Shown piece after piece: positions 25,345 to 33,984 of a DNA stretch of 53,464 bases. Position 1 is the first letter of the stretch, and each line of letters starts with the position of its first letter. Source of the DNA: Rhodospirillales bacterium. GTDB taxonomy: Bacteria; Pseudomonadota; Alphaproteobacteria; Rhodospirillales; Defluviicoccaceae. The stretch is from positions 1-53,464 of the forward strand of contig REEP01000080.1 in the NCBI GenBank assembly GCA_007695045.1, in the 5' to 3' direction. A program made the position numbers and the translations under genes. The notes below the pieces were generated by a model. It ran no database searches, was not told where the DNA came from, and saw only the letters and a list, made by a program, of their open reading frames with translations.

Positions 25345-25908
25345 TCACAGGGTCAGATCCAGCACCCCCTTGGGCCAACGCAGGTACAGAAACACCTGCA
25401 GCATGTAGATCAGTCCCACAAGGCCGGCCGCAATCGCCACGGCAGGCACCCACGCGGTTCGGTACTGAATGCGCAGCAGCGCCATGACCCAGACAGGCAC
25501 CGCCAGCATGAATCCCACGGCGGCAGTCAGGGCGTAGAGCGCCGCAATCCATCCCAGCACGATGAGGCAGCGTCTATAGAATCCGGGTGCCGCCTCCTCA
25601 CCCTCGGACAGATCGGCGTAACTTGGCGTGGCATCCTTGGGGCCCCCCGGTCGGATGCGTGCTGCCGCCTGCAAGGCCAGTTCCACGGCCGCCAGCAAGG
25701 CCGTGGCCGTGCCCACGTACTGGGGAAACAGCCGCGCTCCCAACATGAAATCCTGCGCTTCCCAGACGACGAACACGGCGGCTCCCAGGAAAAGGCCGAC
25801 CATGACGGCGGCGATTATGGCGCCGACGTCGGATCCGGCCGGACCGACGTGGACCCGGTGTGCCGTTGCCCGGGGCTCCGGTTCGGGCCGGGTCGATGGG
25901 ATTGTCAT
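25345..25908 (-). CDS. tctB: TctB-family small membrane subunit of a TTT transporter
   Basis: The 187-residue protein starts at ATG 25906-25908 and has about four transmembrane helices: VGAIIAAVMVGLFLGAAVFV, GTATALLAAVELAL, CLIVLGWIAALYALTAAVGF and a final WVPAVAIAAGLVGLIYML. A soluble loop (about residues 85-115) separates the pairs. This is the small membrane subunit of tripartite tricarboxylate-type transporters. It follows the tctA stop by 5 bases. The gene order here is tctC-tctA-tctB. Confidence 0.85.
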   Translation of the reverse strand: MTIPSTRPEPEPRATAHRVHVGPAGSDVGAIIAAVMVGLFLGAAVFVVWEAQDFMLGARLFPQYVGTATALLAAVELALQAAARIRPGGPKDATPSYADLSEGEEAAPGFYRRCLIVLGWIAALYALTAAVGFMLAVPVWVMALLRIQYRTAWVPAVAIAAGLVGLIYMLQVFLYLRWPKGVLDLTL

Positions 25909-25913
25909 GTCGG

Positions 25914-27428
25914 TCAGGGCTCCGTGCCGGCACGCCCATCCATGCCGGCGCTGTCTACGGCGTGCGCTTGGCGTCGCTTGATCACCACACCGCCCACCAT
26001 CAGGATGACGATCAAGGCGGCAATGGCCAGCACCATCGGCCGTGACAGCCAGTCCCAGTCGTAGAGGTTGTACGACATCCACAGATAGCGTTCGGCCAGC
26101 GGGCAGAGAATGAAGCCGATGAGAAGCGGCGGCCGGGGGATGGCGGCCCGCTTCATGCACCAGCCCAGCAGCCCGAACACCAGCAGCAGCAGCAGGTCGC
26201 CCCAGTGTCGGGTCTCCTGGAACGCGCCCAGCATCACGATCACCATGACCACAGGCGCGATGTAGTAAAACGGGACGAACGTCAACCGCGCGATGGGGCG
26301 GCTCAACGCCAAGCACAACAGTGTTCCGAAGATGTTGGCGAGCGCCAGGCTCCAGATGATCACGAACACCAGGTCCAGGTCGTCGCGCAGCAACGCCGGT
26401 CCCGGCTGGATGCCGAAGATCAGCAACGCGCCGAGGAACAGCGCCATGGCGCTGGAGCCCGGCACACCGAACAGAAGGGTCGGCATCAGCACGCCGCCTT
26501 CCCGCGCATTATTGGCGCTTTCCGGAGCGATCACGCCGCGGATGTCGCCCTTGCCGAACTGCGAGCGGTCGCGGCTGGTCTGCACCACCCACCCGTAGTT
26601 GAGCCAGTCAATAATCGACGAGCCCATGCCTGGGATGAAGCCGATGACGATGCCGAAGAGGCTGTGGCGCACCACCAGCCATTTGTGGTGCAGCGCCTCA
26701 CGCATGCCCTTGACCCAGCTGCCGCGGACGCCGAGATCGGCGCGGGCGATGGCACCGCCGCGGGCAAGAATGTCCACCACTTCCGGCACTGCGAACAGCC
26801 CTAGGGCCAGCACCACCAGCGGAACGCCATCGTAAAGGTAGAGTTCGCCGTAGGCGAAGCGATATTCGGGTGCCACCGGTGCGCCGCCCACGAGCCCGAT
26901 CAGCAGGCCCACCGCAGCCGCCAGGATTCCCCGTAAAGGCCGGCTGCCGGACAGCACCCCGATCATGCTGAGTCCGAGCACGGTCAGCATGAACAGTTCC
27001 GGGGAACCGAAGGCCAGGACGATGGGACGGGCGAACGGCACCAGGGCGGTGAGTGCCAGCGCGCCGATGACCCCGCCGATCATGGACGCCGTGAAGGCCG
27101 CACCCAGGGCCCGCGCCGCCTCCCCTCGGCGGGCCAGCGGATAACCGTCCATGATCGTCGCTTGGGAGCCCGATGACCCCGGGATGCCCATCAGCACCGA
27201 CGGGAAGGTATCGGCGCTCGGCACCGCGGCCGCTACCCCGATCAGCATGGCGATCCCGCCATATGGATCCATGCCGAACAGGAAGGGCAGGATCAGCGCC
27301 ATGCCCATCAGGCCGCCCAGGCCCGGCAGAATGCCGACGACGATGCCGATGACCACGCCGGCCATCAGCATCACCATGCGCATGGGATCGAGCAGGATCA
27401 CCAGGCCATTGACAAGGGCTTCCAGCAT
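25914..27428 (-). CDS. tctA: TctA-family large membrane subunit of a TTT transporter
   Basis: About 504 residues from MLEALVNGLVILLDPMRMVM. An in-frame ATG at 27476 adds 16 residues that do not resemble the family and overlap the terminator hairpin. The protein has about 11-12 transmembrane helices and the two family signatures: GIVVGILPGLGGLMGMALIL with GSSGSQATIMDGYPLARRGE in the first half, and PGMGSSIIDWLNYGWV with ESANNAREGGVLMPTLLFGV in the second. It carries the Na+ or H+ coupled transport of a carboxylate delivered by TctC. Confidence 0.93.
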   Translation of the reverse strand: MLEALVNGLVILLDPMRMVMLMAGVVIGIVVGILPGLGGLMGMALILPFLFGMDPYGGIAMLIGVAAAVPSADTFPSVLMGIPGSSGSQATIMDGYPLARRGEAARALGAAFTASMIGGVIGALALTALVPFARPIVLAFGSPELFMLTVLGLSMIGVLSGSRPLRGILAAAVGLLIGLVGGAPVAPEYRFAYGELYLYDGVPLVVLALGLFAVPEVVDILARGGAIARADLGVRGSWVKGMREALHHKWLVVRHSLFGIVIGFIPGMGSSIIDWLNYGWVVQTSRDRSQFGKGDIRGVIAPESANNAREGGVLMPTLLFGVPGSSAMALFLGALLIFGIQPGPALLRDDLDLVFVIIWSLALANIFGTLLCLALSRPIARLTFVPFYYIAPVVMVIVMLGAFQETRHWGDLLLLLVFGLLGWCMKRAAIPRPPLLIGFILCPLAERYLWMSYNLYDWDWLSRPMVLAIAALIVILMVGGVVIKRRQAHAVDSAGMDGRAGTEP

Positions 27429-27459
27429 GAAAAAACGCAATGGCGCAGAGGCTGTCGGG

Positions 27460-27498
27460 AAAAAAGCGGGGGCCACCTCGATCGACGGAGGCCCCCGC
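27460..27498 (-). terminator. Intra-operon terminator between tctC and tctA
   Basis: On the minus strand a perfect 9-base-pair stem (GCGGGGGCC with GGCCCCCGC, 27490-27498 and 27466-27474) with a 15-base loop is followed by six U residues (27460-27465). It lies 29 bases after the tctC stop. Partial termination here would make more binding protein than membrane subunits, as is usual for such operons. Confidence 0.85.
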
Positions 27499-27527
27499 AG
27501 TGTCGGCTCGGGGGAGCCCAGGCGTGG

Positions 27528-28619
27528 TCAGTTCTCGAACCTGACGCCGAAGCGTTCGGTCAGCAGCGATTGAGTCCACGTCACCACTTCGTCCGGCGCG
27601 GCATCCAGCTCGTCTTTGATCTGATCCAGGCCGGCGCCGGAGATCACCGTGTAGCCAGCCAGGGTCTTCTCGCCAGCAGCGATGAACTCAGGGTCCTGAA
27701 CCATGGCCTCGACTCCACGACGCAGTGCTTCCAGGGCTTCGGGCGGAATATCGGAGTGCACCCACATGGTGCCCCGGGTGTTCTGCACCAGGTTGGCCAC
27801 AACCTTGTAGGCCTCCCACGCCGGGCCGGACGGCATGTCACCGTGGATCTGTTGATACAGTTCGGGGCCGGTGATGATGTCCGGGGCGGCGGGATCGCGT
27901 GCCGGATTGCCGTCGGCATCGATGAAGCCGATGGCATAGAGCGGGATCGCCTCGCCGTCCTCCACCATGGGCACCACCCGGGCGAGGTAGGCCGGGGTGC
28001 TTTGGGTGTTGACCATCAGTTCGCCGCGCTCGAACGCGAGGCGGGTGTCGCCGCGCCCGCCATAGCCGGGGACGGCACGATACTCGATGTCGAACATCTC
28101 CAGCGCAACGATGGATTCCACCAGCCCGACCGGATCGGTGATGCCCTTGGTGACGCGCCCGCGCAGTTGCAGGAACTCGGTGGCGTCGGTAATCCCGGTC
28201 GCTTTGGCATTGAGCGCGGTGATATGACCCATGGGTGCCGCCACCACGGGGGTCAGCTCATCCAGCTTGAGGCGAAGCCCTTCGAGACCGAGGAAGGCGC
28301 GGAGGTTGAGGTGGCCGGAAGCTGTGAGCAGTGTCAGGCCGTCGCGCGCCACCCGTTCCGCGAACTCGTTGGACCCCAGCAGACCGCCGGCACCGGTGAC
28401 ATTCTCGGCGACCACGGTGGGGTTGCCGGGCACGTGCTTGCCAAGAAACTGCGCGATATAGCGCCCGAACGTATCGGTCCCCCCGCCCGCTGAGAACGGG
28501 ATGATGATCCGGATGGTCTTGCCTTCGTAATACGTTTCCGCGTCCGCCATGGCAGGGCGGTTAATGCCAAGGACCAACGCGCTCACCATGGCCGCGGCGA
28601 CGAATATCCTGACTGACAT
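27528..28619 (-). CDS. tctC: TctC-family periplasmic substrate-binding protein
   Basis: The 363-residue protein has a signal peptide (MSVRIFVAAAMVSALVLGIN, cleavage likely after AMA-DAE). The TctC/BugD fold follows: GKTIRIIIPFSAGGGTDTFG, then NPTVVAENVTGAGGLLGSNE. Its C-terminus (VTWTQSLLTERFGVRFEN) is longer than usual. It captures a carboxylate in the periplasm for TctAB. The ligand cannot be read; Bug proteins bind tricarboxylates, aromatic acids, amino acids and others. GAGGAG precedes the ATG. Confidence 0.92.
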   Translation of the reverse strand: MSVRIFVAAAMVSALVLGINRPAMADAETYYEGKTIRIIIPFSAGGGTDTFGRYIAQFLGKHVPGNPTVVAENVTGAGGLLGSNEFAERVARDGLTLLTASGHLNLRAFLGLEGLRLKLDELTPVVAAPMGHITALNAKATGITDATEFLQLRGRVTKGITDPVGLVESIVALEMFDIEYRAVPGYGGRGDTRLAFERGELMVNTQSTPAYLARVVPMVEDGEAIPLYAIGFIDADGNPARDPAAPDIITGPELYQQIHGDMPSGPAWEAYKVVANLVQNTRGTMWVHSDIPPEALEALRRGVEAMVQDPEFIAAGEKTLAGYTVISGAGLDQIKDELDAAPDEVVTWTQSLLTERFGVRFEN

Positions 28620-29339
28620 GAGGCTAGCTCCTCATTCTGGTTATCACTGGCGGAAGCCGGCTCACGGGGATCGGGGATAACAGGCTCGTTTTTGCGATCG
28701 CTCGGCCCCGACACCTTCCCTACGGCATCCAGGTGATGGATTGATTGCATTTTTATGAAGATTTTGTGCTGGCTGGGATGGGGTGCACAACTCTGCGCCG
28801 CATGACCGCGGCGTCCGGGCCTCAAGCCGAGGAACAACCTCGCCGAACCATCCCCTTGGTGCCCAAGGGCCCTAATGGGGGATGCTCAGAGCATGGCCCT
28901 GTTATACCCTTCAGATATCACCTGGGGTTGTGGCTTGGTTCTCAAAAGGCGGCGTGAGTAGTATTGCCGAACCCGATGACTTAGGTTTCAGGGCAATAAT
29001 CGGGACGCTTCCTAAGCGTTGCGGCGGGCGTGTGCCTCCCGATGATCGCACCGTGGCAGTTTTGCAGCCATTGTTCTCTTTGTGTTCCCGATGTCACCTC
29101 AGCGTCACTGGAAAATAGCCCATTTGTGGCCTAGTCGTCTGCGCCCTATGACGGTCAAAGTCACGCCACAATGCTTAATATACTATTGCGATGGTGACGT
29201 TCTTGGGGTATTGCTCCACCCTGGCCCTTCGGGAGTCAACCAGGGGGAGGGTATCCTGGCACGTCCGTCGAGACAGGACAGCTCGACGTCGTTTTCGAGT
29301 TGAATCAAAACAGAGTACCAAAAAAGGAGGTTAGGGCAC
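28620..29339. other. 720-base divergent intergenic region with a long leader for the VPLPA protein
   Basis: No ORF here is convincing. On the plus strand, TATACT at 29179-29184 could be a -10 element, without a good -35. Downstream a stem CCCTGG/CCAGGG (29219-29224 with 29240-29245) could fold in a leader of about 150 bases before the ATG at 29340. GGAGG at about 29328 is its ribosome-binding site. The region is less GC-rich than the flanking genes. Confidence 0.35.
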
Positions 29340-30002
29340 ATGTCTCACAAAGCAGCCAAGTGGCTGGCTGTCGCCGGGTTCGCCGTGGCTTCGGCCGCGA
29401 CGGCGGTGGCTCCGGTCACGTCGGCGCAAGCGGCCAGCTTGTGGTCGCTCAGCGGCGGCACGGATTTCACTCTTGGGGTAAACAGCGACGTTCTGCCGGG
29501 GATCGAAGGTCGGTACGGTGCGACCGTCAGCTTCAGCGGTTTGCCACAGGGGACCCTCACGTTTATTTATCTCGGCAATGAAGCCACTTTCACCAATACG
29601 AGCAAGGTCAGCGGCCTCGGTCTCACCGACTTTTCGCTGTTCGACACGGGTGTCAACACTGCCGGTGATTTCGTCGCTCCCGTGGCGTATTCAGGCACCG
29701 GGGACGTCACCTTCTCCTTTGAGGTTGCCGGCGGTCTTGGGGTCGGGTCGGCGTCGTCCCCGAGCAGCAACATTTTCTTCGCCACCTCCGACACGAATCC
29801 GGGGCTGGGCTTGGCCGATAACCTTCTCCTGATCGGCTTCGAGGACCTGCGTTTCGCCTCGAGTGACCTGGATTTCGATGACGCGGTTCTGGCCGTCGTG
29901 ATCGAGCCGGTGCCGCTTCCCGGTGCCGTCGTCTTCTTCCTGACGGCGATCGCCGGCGTGGTCGGTTTCGCCGTGCGGCGCAACAGAACGGCCACCGCGT
30001 AA
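29340..30002 (+). CDS. Exported protein with a VPLPA-type C-terminal sorting signal
   Basis: The 220-residue protein has a signal peptide (MSHKAAKWLAVAGFAVASAA, cleavage near AQA-ASL) and a beta-rich Gly/Ser/Thr body. At the C-terminus are VPLPGAVVFFLTAIAGVVGF and then AVRRNR: a VPLP box, one transmembrane helix and a basic tail. That tripartite end is the VPLPA/PEP-CTERM signal recognised by exosortase-type enzymes for surface export, often with exopolysaccharide. No exosortase gene is in the window. A terminator follows 40 bases downstream, so it is monocistronic. Confidence 0.8.
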   Translation: MSHKAAKWLAVAGFAVASAATAVAPVTSAQAASLWSLSGGTDFTLGVNSDVLPGIEGRYGATVSFSGLPQGTLTFIYLGNEATFTNTSKVSGLGLTDFSLFDTGVNTAGDFVAPVAYSGTGDVTFSFEVAGGLGVGSASSPSSNIFFATSDTNPGLGLADNLLLIGFEDLRFASSDLDFDDAVLAVVIEPVPLPGAVVFFLTAIAGVVGFAVRRNRTATA

Positions 30003-30042
30003 GCCGCGATCCTGTTGCGTCTTGACAGCCGTTCCAAGATGA

Positions 30043-30073
30043 ACCCCGGTGCCCTAGGGCACCGGGGTTTTTC
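30043..30073 (+). terminator. Rho-independent terminator after the VPLPA gene
   Basis: A perfect 13-base-pair stem (AACCCCGGTGCCC, 30043-30055, with GGGCACCGGGGTT, 30058-30070) with a 2-base centre is followed by Ts up to 30073. It ends the transcript of the surface-protein gene 40 bases after its stop. Confidence 0.92.
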
Positions 30074-30229
30074 GCGTCCGGGCGGCATCCACGCCGACGG
30101 TTGCGAAGCGGGCGGGTGCCCCTTATTACCTGGAAGACCGCAGCGCCGCGGTCGCCGGTGTCGTGGTCACGGGTTAGAAACCGGCCTTGCGCGGTGGGCA
30201 CGCATGAACGAGCTTCCAGGCCGAACGTC

Positions 30230-31063
30230 ATGACCATTCCCGCCATCATCACCGTGGCCATCACGGGTGCCGTCCCGTCCAAGGCGGACAACCCGGCGGT
30301 GCCGATTTCCCCGGCGGAGCAGATTGCGTCCACGGAGGCGGCGTTCCGCGCCGGCGCGTCTTTGGTTCACGTGCATGTGCGCGACGATGCCGGCCGTTCT
30401 TCTTCCGATCCGGCCCGGTTTGCCGAGGTTCAGGCCGGCATCCGTGACCGCTGCCCCGGGATGATCATTCAGTTCTCCACCGGCGGACGCGGCCGGGCTC
30501 AGAATGAGCGCGCCAGGCCGCTGGACCTGAAGCCGGACATGGCATCCCTCGCCACCGGGTCGGTCAACTTCGCCGCCCAGATTTACGAGAATCACCCGGA
30601 TCTCGTGGCCGCCATGGCGGCCACCATGCGCGATCTCGCGATCAAGCCGGAGATCGAGGTGTTCGATCTCGCCATGCTCTACGCGACTCAAAGCCTGATC
30701 GACCGCGGCCTAGTGGTGCCGCCGCCGCACGTCCAGTTCGTGCTCGGCATTCCCAATGCCTTGCCGGCCCGCCGCCGCTTGCTGGAATTCGCCGTCGCCG
30801 AGCTTGCCGACCTGATGTCGGGAGCGACTTGGACCGCCGCCGGTATCGGCCGCCACCAGCTCGAGGTGGCGCGCTGGGCGCTGGAACTGGGTGGGCACGT
30901 GCGCACCGGGCTGGAAGACAACCTCAAGTACGACCGCAGCCGCCTCGCCGCCAGCAACGCCGAACTGGTGGAGCAGGTCGCGGCCGTGTGTCCGGACTAC
31001 AACCGCCACCCCGCAACTCCCGGCGAAGCGCGCGCCATCCTTGGCTTGCCGCCGGCGTCCTGA
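30230..31063 (+). CDS. Beta-keto acid cleavage enzyme (BKACE / DUF849 family)
   Basis: The 277-residue protein begins MTIPAIITVAITGAVPSKAD, the usual BKACE start, and carries the metal ligands in SLVHVHVRDDAGRSS (two His). Other blocks are IIQFSTGGRGRAQNER, EIEVFDLAMLYA and GHVRTGLEDNLKYD. BKACE enzymes condense a beta-keto acid with acetyl-CoA to give acetoacetate and a new CoA ester; the first known one cleaves 3-keto-5-aminohexanoate. The start was set at 30230 because the upstream frame reads through the terminator region. No ribosome-binding site is strong. The side-chain specificity is unknown. Confidence 0.85.
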   Translation: MTIPAIITVAITGAVPSKADNPAVPISPAEQIASTEAAFRAGASLVHVHVRDDAGRSSSDPARFAEVQAGIRDRCPGMIIQFSTGGRGRAQNERARPLDLKPDMASLATGSVNFAAQIYENHPDLVAAMAATMRDLAIKPEIEVFDLAMLYATQSLIDRGLVVPPPHVQFVLGIPNALPARRRLLEFAVAELADLMSGATWTAAGIGRHQLEVARWALELGGHVRTGLEDNLKYDRSRLAASNAELVEQVAAVCPDYNRHPATPGEARAILGLPPAS

Positions 31064-31153
31064 CAGGCGTCGGGCCGCCGCATACGGCGCCGTGACAAGG
31101 GAGCGAGAGACACAAGGCCCGTCTGAAGGGCCCAGCGCAGGAGACACCGCCGC

Positions 31154-31981
31154 ATGACGGAGCGAACCCTCGATATCCTCGACCGCCCGGAGGTCCTGGG
31201 CGTGCTCTTTCATCCCCGCCGGGAAGCCGGGGTTCCCCGCCTCGGCGCCGGCAGCCACACCGTCCGCCTGCCCGTGGCCGACGGGATCCACGTGGGCGGC
31301 AAGATATTCACGTCCCGGCCGAAGGCGCCGGTGATCCTCTACTTCCACGGCAACGGTGAGATCGCGTCCGATTATGAAGCGATCGCACCGCTCTATACCC
31401 GCCTCGGCCTGACCCTGTTCGTCATTGATTACCGCGGCTACGGCGTCAGCGACGGCTCCCCGACGGCGACCGCTCTGCTCGCGGATGCGCGCGCCAGCTT
31501 CGCCGCCGCCCCCGGGGTGATGGCCGAACGCGGCGTGGAGGCCGGGCCAGTGTTCGTGATGGGGCGCTCGCTCGGCAGCGCTGCCGCGCTGGAGATCGTC
31601 GACACGGTGCAGGACGGTATCGCCGGTCTGATTCTGGAAAGCGGCTTCGCCCACACCTTCCCGCTGATCGAGCGTCTTGGGTTCATCCGCCTCTCCGAGG
31701 CCAACGAAGCCAGCGACGGCTTCGGCAACCTGGACAAGATTGCCCGCTGTACCCTGCCCACCCTGATCATCCATGGCGAGCGCGACTTCATCATCCCCAT
31801 AAGCGATGGCCAGGACCTGTACGAGGCGTCTCCCGCTGCCAACAAGCAGATCCTGGCCGTGCCCGGTGCCGGCCACAACGACCTGATGCTGGTGGGACGC
31901 AAGGTCTACTTCGAGGCGATCGCCCAGTTCTGCAACCGGGCCGCGGGCCAAGCAGGCGGCGGGGCCGAAGCCGGCCGATAA
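31154..31981 (+). CDS. Alpha/beta hydrolase
   Basis: The 275-residue protein lacks a signal peptide. It has the oxyanion block ILYFHGNGEIASDYEAIA (about residues 58-75), VIDYRGYGVSDGSPTATA, and the nucleophile elbow FVMGRSLGSAAALEIVD with Ser near residue 139. The acid is likely in IHGERDFIIPISDGQDLYEA and the His in VPGAGHNDLML. This is a Bem46/YfhR-like serine hydrolase of unknown substrate. It lies 90 bases after the BKACE gene on the same strand. Confidence 0.85.
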   Translation: MTERTLDILDRPEVLGVLFHPRREAGVPRLGAGSHTVRLPVADGIHVGGKIFTSRPKAPVILYFHGNGEIASDYEAIAPLYTRLGLTLFVIDYRGYGVSDGSPTATALLADARASFAAAPGVMAERGVEAGPVFVMGRSLGSAAALEIVDTVQDGIAGLILESGFAHTFPLIERLGFIRLSEANEASDGFGNLDKIARCTLPTLIIHGERDFIIPISDGQDLYEASPAANKQILAVPGAGHNDLMLVGRKVYFEAIAQFCNRAAGQAGGGAEAGR

Positions 31982-32066
31982 TCCGCACCGCCGCGCGCCG
32001 ACCCTGGTCCGCCGGCGCGCGAGGTACGTCGCGCCCGGTGTCAAACGCCGTCGTCAGGGGCCGTCG

Positions 32067-33204
32067 TCAGGCTCCGGTGGCAGCGGCCGGCCGGGCAGCC
32101 TGTCCGGGGCCGATCCGGGCGGCCAGGGCGGCCGCCATGAAATCGTCGAGGTCGCCGTCCAACACGGCTTGCGTGTTGGAGGTCTCCACCCCGGTGCGCA
32201 AGTCCTTCACCATCTGATAGGGCTGCAGCACGTAGGACCGGATCTGGTTGCCCCAGCCGATATCGGTGCGGGCATCATATTCTGCCTGCGCCTCCGCCTC
32301 GCGCTTGCGCATCTCCAACTCGTACAGCCGCGCCTTCAGCATGGTCCACGCCGCCGCCCGGTTCTTGTGCTGGGAGCGGTCGTTCTGACATTGCACCACC
32401 ACGCCCGTGGGCATGTGGGTGAGACGCACGGCGCTGTCGGTCTTGTTGACGTGCTGGCCGCCGGCGCCGGAGGAGCGATAGGTGTCGACCCGGACATCCT
32501 TCTCCTGGATCTCCACCTCGAACGAATCGTCGATGACCGGATAAACTCCGACCGACGCGAAGCTGGTATGCCGCCTGGCGCTGGCATCGAACGGCGAAAT
32601 GCGCACCAGACGATGCACCCCGCTTTCATTCTTGAGCCAGCCGTAGGCGTCACGTCCCTTCACGCGGATGGTGGCGGACTTGAGGCCGGCCTCCTCGCCG
32701 CCGCTCTCCTCGATCCACTCCACGCCGTAGCCGTGGCGTTCGGCCCAGCGTGTATACATGCGCACCAACATCTCGGCCCAGTCCTGCGCCTCGGTGCCGC
32801 CGGCGCCGGCGTGGACCTCCAGGAAGCAGTCGTTGGCATCGGCTTCCCCGGACAGCAGTGCCTGGATTTCGGCTTGCCCGGCTTCCCGGTTGAGCTGGAT
32901 CAGTGCTGCCTCCGCGTCCGCCACCAACGGCGCATCCCCCTCCGCCTCCCCCAGTTCCAGGAGGTCCAGGGAGTCGGCGAGACGCCGTTCCAGGGAATCG
33001 TAGCCGGTGACGCGCTCCTCGAGGCGGGTGCGCTCGCGCATCAATGCCTGCGCCTGCTCGGGATTGGACCAGAGATCGGGGTCTTCCGCGCGCTGGGTCA
33101 GTTCGGCCAGGCGGTCGGCCGCCACCGCGTAGTCAAAGATGCCTCCTCAGCCGCGCCAGAGCCCCACGGGTCTCCTCGACGACGGCTTCGATTTCAGCGC
33201 GCAT
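32067..33204 (-). CDS. prfB: Peptide chain release factor 2, expressed through a programmed +1 frameshift
   Basis: Translation starts at ATG 33202-33204 ([20 protein letters not shown]), reaches CTT TGA after codon 23 and must shift +1 into the main frame ([20 protein letters not shown]). The shift site CTTTGAC is at 33132-33138 on the plus-strand numbering. An AGGAGG three bases upstream of the CTT acts as the internal Shine-Dalgarno stimulator, exactly as in E. coli. The stop is UGA, read by RF2 itself, so synthesis is autoregulated. The body has the SPF-like tripeptide region ([12 protein letters not shown]) and the GGQ motif ([20 protein letters not shown]). Confidence 0.97.
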
Positions 33205-33548
33205 GCAACCCAATCCTTGCTTTCAGGTCGTGTCAAATCGATACAGACCTAGATAACCCGCCGGCCGGGACCCGGCAAGGCTGCGTTCGCAGCCACCGGT
33301 CGCGGCGTTCCTCATCGTGCGGCGCCGGCACCATTCATCGGCGCCATCAGGTCATGTTCCGGAACCTCGCATCCGAGGCGGTTCACGACCGCGTGACCGC
33401 CTCTGGTTTCCACGACTGGGATGTCCCACGTGCTGCCGCGGCGGCTTCGCCCGGCGCGGTCCTTGCGGCCTTGGCGAAGGAACGCTCCGTGGATCGCTTC
33501 GACCGCACCGGTCCTTTCATTTGCAGCTACTAAAGAAGGAATCGTCTT
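33205..33548. other. Intergenic region between prfB and the thioredoxin gene
   Basis: Divergent promoters for prfB and the thioredoxin gene must lie here. An open plus-strand frame from 33357 to 33533 (59 codons) has no recognisable features and no good ribosome-binding site. Nothing else stands out. The AAGGA at about 33535 serves the ATG at 33549. Confidence 0.35.
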
Positions 33549-33947
33549 ATGGCAGCAGTCAGCAGGTTCGTTCTGAGCTTCGTGTTCGTTGCCTTGTTGC
33601 ATTCGACCGCGTATGCGGCGGCCAGGAGCATCGAGTATTCGAGCGAGGCCTTTGCCGAAGCCCAGGCGGCCGGTCAGACCATCGTCGTCGACGTCTTCGC
33701 CAACTGGTGCCCGACCTGTCAGGCACAGCAACCGATCCTGGAAGAGCTCAAGGCGGACGCCGACCTCGCCGATGCCCTGTTCGTGCAGGTGAACTATGAC
33801 CAACACAAGGATTTCCTCCGCACCCACCGGATCCCCAGGCAATCGGTGATTTTGGTGTTTCGGGGGGAGGAAGAAGTGGCGCGAAGCATTGCCGAGACCG
33901 ACCGCGACCGCCTGCGCGAGGTGGTGCTGACGGCGGCCGCGGGTTGA
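33549..33947 (+). CDS. Periplasmic thioredoxin-like protein
   Basis: The 132-residue protein has a signal peptide (VLSFVFVALLHSTAYAAA) and a thioredoxin fold with active site FANWCPTCQAQQPILEEL (CPTC near residue 55). The cis-Pro equivalent is in HRIPRQSVILVF. It should work in the periplasm as a disulfide reductase or oxidase. The gene is followed 37 bases later by a CcdA-type membrane protein, so electrons are probably passed from the cytoplasm through CcdA to this protein. The pair would act as a split version of DsbD. Confidence 0.88.
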   Translation: MAAVSRFVLSFVFVALLHSTAYAAARSIEYSSEAFAEAQAAGQTIVVDVFANWCPTCQAQQPILEELKADADLADALFVQVNYDQHKDFLRTHRIPRQSVILVFRGEEEVARSIAETDRDRLREVVLTAAAG

Positions 33948-33984
33948 ACCAAGCCGAAGCCGACGGGATCGGGGGGATGGAGCC

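Noticed and set aside
29211-29250. Cyclic di-GMP riboswitch in the VPLPA gene leader
   Set aside because: A stem is present, but the conserved GEMM tetraloop, receptor and CACGCACAGGGCAAAC-like core are missing.
28745-29303. Several short ORFs between tctC and the VPLPA gene
   Set aside because: None has a recognisable family, good start signals or composition like neighbouring proteins.
33357-33533. Small gene upstream of the thioredoxin
   Set aside because: 59 codons without domain, signal or ribosome-binding site; it ends just before the thioredoxin ribosome-binding site, which is compatible with chance.
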